From assembly GCF_001638985.1 (NCBI RefSeq), contig NW_017265164.1:1-64000 (forward strand): a DNA stretch of 64,000 nt. The letters run 5' to 3'. Position numbers and translations under genes: made by a program. The DNA comes from Phycomyces blakesleeanus NRRL 1555(-) (taxonomy: Eukaryota > Mucoromycota > Mucoromycetes > Mucorales > Phycomycetaceae). Shown here in pieces: positions 34,529-44,952 of this stretch. The notes beneath the pieces are model-generated. The model did no database searches, had not been told where the DNA came from, and worked only from the letters and a program-made list of their open reading frames with translations. Within the stretch, counting starts at the first letter, position 1. Each line of letters starts with the position of its first letter.

Positions 34529-35282
34529 TTCAAGGCACCCCATTCTGTCTCATCTTAATACTTTAGTTTACTTGTAATTACTAGACACATACAGGCATTA
34601 ATCAGTATTTTTATTCGCTTTTATACTACAAAGATTATATGCTTTTACTTTGAGAAACTTCGGTTGAATAAAAAAGACAAGTTGATAATATCTCAACCCG
34701 AGGGGATTTTTTTTATTTTTGGAGGCAATAATTCCATTAAGCTAATTATATAGGATATAACACATACTATGTCTCCCAAGATTTACTTTGGCCAGTGTTT
34801 TTCACTGTCGCCGATCAATAAAAAAAATAGACATTTACTTTGACATTAGAGAGGTATATATCTTTGAGTAAATAAAACGTTTTTTTATTGTTTATCTTCT
34901 GCTATTCTTTAGAATCTATGCATTTGAAGTTAAGCTATTTTTTCTTCTTTTCTCTTTTGTACTTTTTGACACAAATTTATGGTAAAACATTTTCCTTTAT
35001 TTTTGCTTCTTTCTTTTACTTCTTTACTAACTGTCTTTGACTTCAAGCTGTTTGTCAAGCTTTATATCTCTTTTTTGGTAAGATATATTACTATATATAT
35101 GGCAATAAACACACATTTACTCAAGCATTTATTATTCACTAATTTTTTTTTGATAATATAGCTACTATTATACCCTTTTGGTACCACCCGTAATAAATCT
35201 TTACAGCTCATATTGTGGTCTGTCTTCATAAAAAATATGAATTCTTACTTTACTTTTGTATTCATTCTTTTTTTGTGAGCTG
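34529..35282. other. AT-rich, no gene seen
   Basis: T-rich sequence. Short hydrophobic frames are ascribed to composition. Confidence 0.5.
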
Positions 35283-35557
35283 TGTAGTATACACACCAAA
35301 ATTGAGTGAAGAATAGACACCAACCAAAGACTGGTTCCTTCTTGCTAATGAACCTGGCAAGTTAACAATCTCCGGAACTATTACACACCAGGCAGTCGTA
35401 CACTTCACAATGCTTCAGTGATAACCAACCATTAACCGACGAAGATTTTAAATTAGGGAACCAAATGTCTATATAAACAGCTATGATTATCTTTCTTAAA
35501 TAAACAGCACTCTAACAATACCTATTGCTCCCTTTCAAATCTTATTCGTATACCTCA
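35283..35557 (+). mobile_element. Solo LTR, TGTGGTATAC family, second 3'-end type
   Basis: Starts TGTAGTATACACACC and ends TATACCTCA. Contains TTGCTAATGAACCTGGCAAG, a TATA box CTATATAAACAGC near 35470, and AATAAACAGCACTC near 35500. Its last 45 bp (CCTATTGCTCCCTTTC type) match 57582-57859, not 36323. No matching 5-bp flanks are seen. It directly abuts the tandem duplication that follows. Confidence 0.8.
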
Positions 35558-36160
35558 CTTGGAAATGTTGGAAACCACGGATCGAGTAAAGTATATGCAT
35601 TTACTAAATGAACAGTCAGTAAAGTGCTTAAGCGTAAAACGGAGCATAATAACATTATATGTATAAGCAAGATCTCAGAACGTGTTTTTGTAAACATCCC
35701 AGCTATTAGCCGGTCGTTTTAGCAGGAGTTTGTTGTCATCATTGGTCTTTTTATATAAAATTCTTATAGATGTATGAAGCCTCAGATAAAGTATTTTCAA
35801 ATCATGCTAGCATTTTTCTAGATATCAAAATATATCTATCTAATTATAATCTTTACTAACCTTGGGAATGCTGGAAACCGTGAACAGAGTAGAGTATAAA
35901 CATCTACTAGATGAACAGTCAGTAGATGGTTTAAACGTAAAACGGGACATATTGAAATTAATCATTTAAATTGCATATATAATTATATGTAAATGAGACC
36001 TAAGAACGTGTTTTTGTAAACATTCTGGCTATTAGCTAATGATATTAGTAGGAGTTTGTTGGCGTATTGGTCTTTTTGTATAATCAGATATTATTCTTAT
36101 AGATGTATGAGACTTGAGAAAGTGTTTTTTCTATTTGGTAATTATACTAGCATTTGCTAG
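35558..36160. repeat. Two-copy 303-bp tandem duplication with a conserved hairpin
   Basis: Copy A (35558-35860) and copy B (35861-about 36160) share many blocks, such as GAACGTGTTTTTGTAAACAT and TTCTTATAGATGTATGA. Each contains a small hairpin with the same 12-nt spacing. The arms are TTTACT/AGTAAA in A (35600-35605/35618-35623) and ATCTACT/AGTAGAT in B (35902-35908/35921-35927). One base pair has changed from T-A to C-G between copies. No coding frame is shared. Confidence 0.75.
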
Positions 36161-36322
36161 TTATTATAAATAATGTTCTTATCATTGGTCTCTATCCATA
36201 AGCGCGAAAGTGTTTAAAAATGTAAAGAAAAAAAGTATTACATTACCTTTAAATTGTTGTATTAAAGATATCGTGTGTATGTTGTTGTAATTGTATATAT
36301 CTCTACACGTGTACGTTCTTAT

Positions 36323-36620
36323 TGAGGTATTCGGAATTGTTTATGGGTTAGTATCTCAATAATGGGAAAAGTAGATACTGTGAGAGTGTTATTTATTAAA
36401 GAGACAAAAATAATATTGTTTATATCTGCTACTATTCAAATCCCTGTAATTCAAATCCCTGTTGTGTAATGGTTGGTTTACACTGTATGAGTGTGTAGTG
36501 TACGTGTGCCTGGTGTGTAACAGTTCCGGAGATTGTTAACTTGCCAGGTTCATTAGCAAGAAGGAACCAGCGTTTGGTTGTGGGGTCTGTTCTTCACTCA
36601 ATTGTGATGTGTAGACCACA
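36323..36620 (-). mobile_element. Solo LTR with perfect 5-bp target duplication CTTAT
   Basis: Plus-strand ends are TGAGGTATTCGG and GTGTAGACCACA. CTTAT lies directly before (36318-36322) and after (36621-36625). On the minus strand the order is the TGTGGTCTACAC start, the TTGCTAATGAACCTGGC block, a TATA region, and AATAA before the GAGATACTAACCC end. The duplication fixes both borders and shows an LTR-retrotransposon-type insertion reduced by LTR-LTR recombination. No internal region remains. Confidence 0.92.
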
Positions 36621-36625
36621 CTTAT

Positions 36626-37594
36626 TAAAACGCGCGTAAAGATGCCTAAATGGTTTTTGAAAGACTAAAAAAAACAGATGAGTGCAGTAAATAAATCTTG
36701 CCATGTACGCCTGTAAACATCTACCCAAATGTAATATGAGGCTAATATTGGCTCATAAAAGCGTGCAATGTATGCTAAATAGTCATATAAAAAAGAAGAA
36801 GCACAGACGTATTGTCTTGGGAAAGTGCATATAGTCAAAATAGAATAAAAAGCCATTGATAAAATAAAGTGAGATTTTTAAACGTAAGGTGGCTATTATC
36901 TTCATACGTTGTAGCTGATACTTACTTTTGGTCGTTTTTTATAGCCATCTTTGTGGTTTGAATAGACTCTATGTATGCTGCCAATAGTACAGTACTCACC
37001 ATAGGTATGAATACAGGAAAGAGAGAGAAAAAATACGCCCACATTCTATGGCGTATTTTATTCCCATGGTTTGACATGTAAATCAATCTCCGATGATTAG
37101 ATGTAGATGTAAACATATGATGATGTCAGAAAGCTGCAGTGTTTTGCCATCAAAGGCGTACTCACAAAGAACTGTTAAAAGGTGTTAAAGAAGTACACTC
37201 TGTACCTGATTGACATTTAATACTCCTTGGATTATTTAAAAGCAGTGTCCGTGCTTAAGTTACACCGACCTACGTATATGGCCTTTCAGCTATAAGGGAT
37301 GTGTTCCGTTTTAATATTAGAGAGGCGCAGTCTAAAAAAACATATTTCGAACTGAATTTGCTATACCTTTAAAAACCAACAACTTCAAAGTATTGTTTTG
37401 ATGTCCTTTGTTATCCACATATTATATATATATATATATGCAAAGCCTAAAAGACAAAAGATAAATATATCGATCGTTTGTTCTGTTTAGCATTATACCA
37501 TTAACCACTTGTTGTTGAATGATATATTGACAAGCACCAAAACAATTGATGTACAAATCTTGGTTTTAGTTCAGGTCACATATAGAAAGCTAAT
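36626..37594. other. Intergenic, no gene seen
   Basis: Two minus-strand frames of about 63 codons have no domain. A TA-rich tract lies at 37420-37440. Confidence 0.5.
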
Positions 37595-37815
37595 AAATAG
37601 TGTGGTATTCATACCACGATTGAGTGAAAAACAGACTCCACAAACAAACTCTGGTTCCATCTTGCTAATTGAGATATTTGGGACTGTTTATGGGTTAGTA
37701 TTTCAATATTGAGGAAAATAGATACTGTGAGTGCTATTTATTAGAGGCAAAATACTATTTGGGATATATGAATAAGATTTGAAAGGGAGCTGTGGTATAC
37801 ACACCACAATATAAA
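37595..37815. mobile_element. Mosaic of LTR fragments from the TGTGGTATAC family
   Basis: Three pieces are joined. The first is a plus-orientation 5' end (TGTGGTATTCATACCAC to TTGCTAATT, 37600-37668). The second is a minus-orientation 3' end of the first type (GGACTGTTTATGGGTTAG to about 37750). The third is a minus-orientation 3' end of the second type (GAATAAGATTTGAAAGGGAG, 37770-37797) followed by a plus-orientation start (TGTGGTATACACACCAC, 37800-37816). It indicates nested insertion or recombination between two LTR subtypes. Confidence 0.7.
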
Positions 37816-37816
37816 A

Positions 37817-38604
37817 TAAGCACTACGAGAAAAATATAAACGTAAATCTTAGGGGACAGGGTATTACACAAATTAGCATTGAGTAGTCCGGCAGTAAATT
37901 AGAGGCGTTACTACTTTTAACCTGTCTGGCAAACATCCAGCGTTTCTGTGTGTAGCACCCTCTTCCCATCCAGTATAATCACTTGTCTTTATTCACAAAG
38001 AAAAATCATGCAAATTTGGAAGAAGATTTGCCCTTAACTTTTTTTTCCATTTCTTTTTCATTTTTAAAAAAATTATAACTTGTTCAAAAAGGTTGATAAA
38101 AATATGAGAATATGATAGCTAGTCTTGTTGATTTTGTAATATTTTTTGAATCGCTTTTGAAGAGTGAATTACAAAAGCCCTGTACAATTCATTTGTGAAA
38201 TATTGAACAAAAAACGACAGCAACAATTTGAAAATATTAGTAAAAATCCCTTTAAAGTGCGTTGTATCAATAAAAAATAGTAAAAAAATGTTTCAGTAAA
38301 AGTTTTAAGCTCATATTATTATGTATAAAATATATTTATTAGCAAACAATAGTCTATCTCGGATGGTTAAAAACGTGAAAAAAGTGTATATTTTCCTTGT
38401 TTATACAACCAAAACATAATCAATTGATTTCAAATTTTAAATGTGTAAATGTACATATTATTTCAGAAATACTACAAAATATCCAAGCTTCAGTGTTTGA
38501 AATAAGATAGAAATCTATCAAAAACTATGCGTCGTTCCTGTTTCACATCTTTTACGGTAAAAGTCACGTCTGTGATTGGACAAATATCTTAATCAGATTG
38601 CTTA
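37817..38604. other. AT-rich, no gene seen
   Basis: No repeat or exon was recognised. Confidence 0.5.
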
Positions 38605-38607
38605 TAA

Positions 38608-38820
38608 GAGCATTCTCAGCGGTTTATCTAAATCTGAAATCGCATCTTTTTATTGCGTGAATGTTTTAGTGAAGCGCCAAATTTAGATATATCCATTAAA
38701 AAATTGTCTAAAAAAATTGGCTAAAATATCTATTTAGACAAACCATTGTGGATGAAAAAATCTAAATTTTCTATTTAAATTTACATATTGGCGAGTTTAC
38801 ATAAACCGCTGTGGATGATC
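38608..38820. mobile_element. 213-bp PIF/Harbinger-type MITE, TAA duplication
   Basis: Termini GAGCATTCTCAGCGGTTTAT and, on the complement, GATCATCCACAGCGGTTTAT form about 25-bp inverted repeats. TAA flanks both ends (38605-38607 and 38821-38823). The start GAGCAT and the 3-bp duplication match the MITE at 27118. No coding capacity. Confidence 0.8.
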
Positions 38821-39009
38821 TAAACAGTATATATTATATTGTAATCTTGCAAAAATCAATAAAACATACTTTTTTGTACGAGGTTTGTCCTATAAGAGTT
38901 CCTTCATCACATCTATAATGCCTTTTTTTAAGATCTTTCTAATTTCACTCTAGGTAAATAAAAACCATTTGTATTAGATTGTGCAATTACGTGTATGTTA
39001 TCTCATTAC

Positions 39010-40914
39010 CTTATTTTTTTTTGGCAAGGAAATGTCTGTGGTTGTGACGGACAAGTCCTTTGGGAGAGCAGTTTTTCTTTTGACTTACTTAGGTATTCCA
39101 GGATCTTTAATTTCACCCCAAAGGAAAGGAAACCTCTGGGTGATCCTTTGAATTATCAGCATTATTTATAAGATTGTTCACCTTCGGCATCAGGTTACAG
39201 ACCTGCTGTTCTCCTTCAGATCGTCTAAACAGCTGCTCAAGTTGTGCAATTAATTTCATTCACGGAAATTATTTCTCAATTGCCATAGTACTTATAATTT
39301 CCAATTTCTCTACCTCCTTAATATGGAATGACAGGACAGAAGAGAGAACCCGTCTTTAAGGAATATGTGTAAGCGTGAGGGCCTGATGTCTTGGCAGAGT
39401 ATGGCGGCAAGGGAGACCAAACATTGTTTTCACTGCAGTAACATACTTCAACAACGGTAGCTTCTTCAAATTTGATGTGAATCGTGAACAATGCTATTCT
39501 GGAAACCGAATTGACCAATTCACAAAGGCGCTTGTCACCAAGGATTCTTGCGTCGATCACCAACTCCTTGTCCAGTCTACTATCTTGGTAGTCACCCTCG
39601 AGTTGCAAGAGATATAAACATATTTTCTCAAACGAAGAGTCCAAAGACTGGAGAGTCGAGATACTCCTTTTCAAGGCACGGTGGTCACTCTCAACACGCT
39701 GTACCGTCACACAGTCAAAGTTCTTTAACTTACTGGTGAGGTAGCCAGCCCATTTCTCTTTGAAACTCATCCACTCTTTCTCAAAGTACTCCTCAAAACT
39801 TTTCACTTTGTCACTTTTACCATCTTCAGACAGTCCTTCAGTTTTGAGATCCTCATAAGAAGCCAACTATCTGAAAAGTTCTCTTTTCTGCATAAACTTG
39901 TCAGCATTGTCTCCAAGCTTCATGCCGTTGATCAAGTTGGTGCACGTATTCCTGTCTTCGCCTGCCTTCATAGTCTTCTTTGCCATCTTGGCAATGTTGT
40001 TTATCATGTGCCAGCCACAGAGAAGCTTTTTGTTCACAGGGGGCTCAGAATCAAGAGCATTAATTAATGTCTTGCACTTTTCTGTAACAAAGGTAGGGCA
40101 GTCCTCGATTCTTTCCAACACGATTGATTTCAACGACTTTACAAACCAAGCATAGCTAGTCTCTGTCTCATCGAAAACCTGCGCGAATGCAATAGGAAAG
40201 CCCTTTAATCTTTCTTCACCAAGGTTGCTGACACCCTCTACACAAACCAAAGATATTTTTGCGCAGCTAGTCTTGTAAGTGACATCCGAAATAAGAACCT
40301 CAAGAAAACGACAGTTTCTTTTTATCATTGTTTCATTTGTAAAGAAAATATGCGTGAGGCCATTTTTCTCATTGAATTGTTAGCAGAAGATCCCTTTGCT
40401 TCAATAGTTCTAATGAGCTCAGTGGCGCTATGAATTGATGATTCACCACCACGAGTAAAGCTATACTTCAGGTTGTTGACATCACTAATTCTCGGCTTTC
40501 TCATTCCTGTGACCTCATCTCTTGTAGCTTTCTGAACATCACGACTCTTGGCATGTCTTTCTAGCATTGTCTTTGCGATAATGGCATCTTCTAAAGTCAG
40601 GAGAGACATTCTTTCTCGGTGAGTATAAGCCAGGTTGTTTGGGGTGATGGGGTGGTTATGACAATGCTAATTTTCACCACGGGAAGACAAGGGAAGATAT
40701 CTCTGGCTCATCTTTCTAAAGGAGAATCTCAACAGAAAGGGGCATCCAGTGAGGGAAGAGTTAGAGGATTTTTTTTTCTTTTTTCCTCACTGATGTTACA
40801 CTTATCCCTATAGGAACCTGCCTTTGAATAAGCAAGATGAAGTGTTGTAAACTTCCCCTCCTTAATCTTGACGGTAAAGTTGTTAGAAAGAGCATTTTTG
40901 TTTACAGCCTCCAA
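39010..40914 (-). pseudogene. Mutator-like (MULE) transposase with FAR1-type zinc-binding front, disrupted
   Basis: Reading on the minus strand from 40914: MEAVNKNALSNNFTVKIKEG, then LPSLDAPFLLRFSFRKMSQ and HCHNHPITPNNLAYTHRE, the Cys/His pattern of FAR1 DNA-binding domains, with a TAG just before HCHNHP. Then LTLEDAIIAKTMLERHAKSR, a frame change at an A-run near 40365, FFTNETMIKRNCRF, and the MULE core: LISDVTYKTSCAKIS (first catalytic Asp), FPIAFAQVFDETETSYAWF, FVTEKCKTLINA, and CGWHMINNIAKMAKK. An in-frame TAG follows at 39867-39869, then RVESDHRALKRSISTL, and C-terminal traces to about 39010. At least three lesions make it dead. Terminal inverted repeats and 9-bp duplications were not found. 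Confidence 0.8.
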
Positions 40915-41271
40915 AACGCTTTGTTTGTCGGGTTAACCATTCTCTGGGAATGAGAAGGCTGTTTTAGCAGAGTACAGATTGTTAATGAGGGTAACGAAGT
41001 TGGTGTTCATGTTTAATAAAAGAGTACTGTGTTTATATATGCATTTTTATTTGATTCATGTATGCAATGTATGCAATGTATGCAATGTACGTAGCGTAAA
41101 AAAGGCATCGTATCTTGTTATTTGGAAATATTATGTTTTGTTCTTACAACTAAATGTCAATGACTAGAAAAGGGGGCGTTTTTATTTTCCCTGGGAAATT
41201 CGAATGATCTTAAAATGGGGACAGGGGTGTGCTTATAAAGGATGGGGACGGGGGGTTCTTCAAGACAGTTT

Positions 41272-41700
41272 TTAACCGGACATCGGACTAGAAGTCACCT
41301 TAAATTGCGCGGTGTTATTACCCCCGTCCCCCAAGATCGCTGCTTCCCATTTAGCACCAAGAGTGCATCCCAGAACAATATATGATGGTACAGTGGTATT
41401 GCGGGCTTTGACCGACTGCGGAGAATAGGGGAGGGGGAGGAGGCAGTCAAACTTGAGAGAGGCAGAAGTGTCCAGAAACCTGGTTGTGATTTGATGCCAA
41501 TTTTTTTTTACAAAAACGTACTCAGAATGGGTGTTCGTCATCTTCAAGGTCATCACGTAGAAGACATTGTGGGTCATATACCTCTATTGTGTTATAATTA
41601 AGTAGCCGTTGTCTGCTAGGAGCTTTGCTGTGCATCAATCGCCACCAGACAGTGTAAATGTTAAGAGTGAGATGTGACTCCAAAATCAATGCGATTATGA
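41272..41700 (-). pseudogene. Coding remnant in a GC-richer patch, family unknown
   Basis: Minus strand shows HLTLNIYTVWWRLMHSKAPS, then RLLNYNTIEVYDPQCLLRDD in one frame, then EYVFVKKNWHQITTRFLDTS to a TAA at 41272 in another. Codon use is more balanced than the flanks. The frame change at about 41530 suggests a pseudogene or an unrecognised intron. It sits directly upstream of the MULE remnant but in no known relation to it. Confidence 0.35.
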
Positions 41701-43231
41701 TGGTGAAGCATGCAGGACGCTTAAGCTTATATGACTACTGCTATCAGGTTTATATAATCTTAATTATATATTTAATAGTCATTTAAAGTATCTCAATTTT
41801 TTTAAGAGCAAAGGTGTGCCTGATTTCTATCACCACACTAAACCCGATGAGCAAATACTTCTTTTTTTTGTTATCTAAGGCAACAAAAAAAACAGGTTGC
41901 TGTCAATTATCCAAAGTATTATAGGCAGCAGCAGCGGCCTATAAACATTGTAACTTGTCTTTTGCCAGAAAAAATGGGGTATGAAATATATTCAAGTATT
42001 TTGATTGTTATCTCCTTATTATCTCATCTAAACCAGTCTTTTAATGTCAAACCTAAAGATAGAAAATATGTAATGATGATATATTATGAACTAAAGTCAA
42101 AATTACGAGGATAGTTTTGAAAACTTACCCTTAAGAGGTAGAAATAGCTGAGAGGTGATGACCTTATTAAAGACACTTCTTTATAGAGACTTAATTGAAT
42201 AATATTTATATGAGTATAATACACTGAAATAAGTAATCTATGAAAAAAATCCTAGTATTATTAAAGAATAAAGCAATACGTAGCTCTTAATAAGTCAGTG
42301 TATGAGAGTACATACGATGCAGTTGAAACCAAATACTATATTAGTAGCAGAAGTATAGAATAATAGCGAAATTTGTGTATGCTCACCGAATTTATTAAGT
42401 ATAAGCTTGTATTCTGTCCTTTTCCCTTCTTTCTACTTATTATTTTTATATAGTTAAATGATAGGCCTATTTGCGCTTTTGGTAATTTACTAAAGATAAT
42501 TTTCTATTTAGTAAACGAAAAGGGCAAGAGTTTTAAACTGGGTCATATAGTAGAAACCACATAAAGTGTAACTAGAGCTCAGTTATAAAACCAAAGAAAC
42601 AACTAAATATAATAAAGGTGCGTTTAGGGATTGATTTCGAAAGATTCAGGATGACAGCTGACAGATATAATCAGTGGATTTATCCAAAAGGAAAAACATG
42701 GTAAGCACACATATTCTTGATATTTAACTGACTTTAAGCGAAAGCCAATACATACAACTAAATGCTGTTTAAAGGAAGGACTGGAACAGCAGCAATAAAA
42801 AATAAAAGAAACAAGATAAAACATAATGTTGGAAAAAAGAAAGACCTCATTGGACTTAAATGGTGATTAAATATGGAGAAAGTAAAGAGTGACAAGGTAG
42901 AAGGAACAAATAAAGCTGTGCTACTTGAGATATATATAAAAGAAGATACCCGGAAGCACAAATAAAACAGTCGCAGCGCATAAATTTACTTAAACAAAAA
43001 CTCCTCTTTTTATATATAAACTGCCTAAATTGTAATACAATATGCAGTGTCATTTTGGCACAAGCCTTTGTACGCTCATTTGGATCGGTGACATCCCCGA
43101 ATGGTTTTAAAAGCGCGCAATAGTTATCGCTGGATTTCTTTTTTATTCACTGCCATCAAAAAGCATCTGTCTTTCTCTTCTTATATTTCAAGCTTTATAC
43201 TATCACTACTACCACTACTACAGCCAGTACT
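41701..43231. other. Intergenic, no supported gene
   Basis: A minus-strand frame near 42855-42760 begins MRSFFFPTLCFILFLLFFIA like a signal peptide but ends after 30 codons. A TATATAAA word lies upstream at about 43010. It is too short to call. A 10-bp GTATGCAAT repeat (three times) occurs at 41062-41090 in the preceding stretch. Confidence 0.35.
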
Positions 43232-44535
43232 ATGCTTGTGTCTACTTTAAAGCAGTCGAGAATCTTTGAACTTCCTTTTGAGATAATTGTCCTGATTGTG
43301 TCCACCTTCAGCGAATATGACATGAAGAACTTTAGCATGGTAACTACCGCAGCATCAATATATAGCAAACTCTAATTACTACATAGACCTGTCATAATTT
43401 TAGACAGTTGAGCTTTGATCAAGAACTATGGAAAGCAATGTACGAGACTCGGTTTACGACTGATAAAGATACCGTTATTAAATACAGCGCCAACTCATTA
43501 TGGAAGCAGAATTATCTCAAAAAAGGTATACATCTTATGGTTATTTATAAATTTGATGCTTTAGTGATGATTGAATATGTGCACACGTACGCACGCACGC
43601 ACGCACGCAAGCAAGCACATCATAATACTGATCAAGCTATCATTTCTATCTTAATTTTGTAATGACTCTTGTGTAGCTACTCTAAGGCTTTCTGCTGTGG
43701 ATGATATGGAGATATCACACATGAATACAGAATATTGGGAGACTGAGGAGACTGAGTCTAGCATTTATGGTCATGTAGCCAAATTGAATTTAGTGTGTTG
43801 GTTCAAGGTAATTTCAATTAAAGTACTACCCTTAATGAATTTAACAATAATAAACATTTGATTAATCGTATATTCTGATTAATATACTTAAGATGATTGG
43901 AAACTTAGAATCTGTTCCTCCTGGAGAATACAAAGTTCAATGGAGAATGCGTGTTGTTAGCAATAGTGGGTGGACAGATTCCTTTAAGTTCAGGGTTTCG
44001 TTAAAGGTATATACTAAGTATATGTTGTTTTTATTACTACTGCACATTATACTTTTCTAATATAGTTGTCATAAACTTGTGCTTTTTTTATTTAGGAAAT
44101 TTACGATAATGATCCAATAACTGATGATACACACTGTATGCCATTTGAATTTTATGAGAACCCAACAATAGTTGGCTGTGGTTGGATAGTTATTACCCTT
44201 CCTGGAAGATTTGTTATAAATAAGAAACTTGGGTTTTCAAAAGTTTATTTTAGTCATGATGATATAACGTCACCATGGAAGTATGATTTGGTAGGTTTGA
44301 ATCAATGAACACTCTTATATATATATATCTATATGCCTTTGCTAGTTTTTAAACAAGTTACTTATATATTTTTCTTTTATGTAAGCAGGAATTCGACTGG
44401 GTACGGCTTATCCCCATATCGCCTACAGCTAAATATGATGACTCTAAACTATACGTCAAAATAGACAATTACAACCGCATGGTTTTCGTAAAAGATGACT
44501 CAATTCTAGGAAATATCTACAAATTTCAAGATTAA
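43232..44535 (+). CDS. F-box protein with phloem-protein-2-like domain, six exons
   Basis: Exons: 43232-43339, 43408-43525, 43677-43807, 43893-44006, 44096-44290, 44389-44535, giving 270 residues with every junction GT-AG and in frame. Exon 1 starts MLVSTLKQSRIFELPFEIIV and, with exon 2 (LSFDQELWKAMYETRF, then NSLWKQNYLKK), forms an F-box-type front. The remainder (CWFKMIGNLESVPPGEYKVQ, WRMRVVSNSGWTDSFKFRVS, GCGWIVITLPGRFVINKK, FSKVYFSHDDITSPWKYDL) matches the beta-sandwich plan of F-box/PP2 proteins, whose plant members bind glycans. A likely role is SCF recruitment of glycosylated or unknown targets. Intron 2 holds a (CGCA)n tract. The start is the first in-frame Met. Confidence 0.85.
43578..43618. 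repeat. (ACGC)n tract in intron 2 of the F-box/PP2 gene
   Basis: Tandem CGCA/AGCA units at 43588-43618. Confidence 0.8.
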
Positions 44536-44952
44536 AATATGTATTTTTTTTTGAGATATAGATGTTGCTTCACTTTTTACACATATTGTCATTAAGCTGC
44601 CAAAGGTCACTTTTGAAATCTAAGCTTAATAGAGAAGGGGGAAAGTAAGGATAATGCAAATTTGATTAATCACCTACTCCTCCCCTTCCCTCCTTCCATG
44701 GGAACGTTAGTTTCAAATACGTCTCTGCAAGTCACAATTGTTGAAGAACAAATTGACTTGTTTGATCTATAGTATTTGAGATTAACTCTTTGTTTTTGAA
44801 TTTTTATATTATCTCCAGTAGTGGTTTAAATCCTATTTTGACTAAAAACACCGCCATTTTAGCTAAAACAAAGCCACTCCATCTAGCATTTCAATTTTAT
44901 CTCTTTGATTTCAGGGGAAAAAAGAACTTCTCTAAAAATTTATTTAAAAACA

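Noticed and set aside
42758..42961. Signal-peptide-like minus-strand frame with a TATA word upstream
   Set aside because: Ends after about 30 residues. T-rich DNA gives hydrophobic frames by chance, and no following exon was found.
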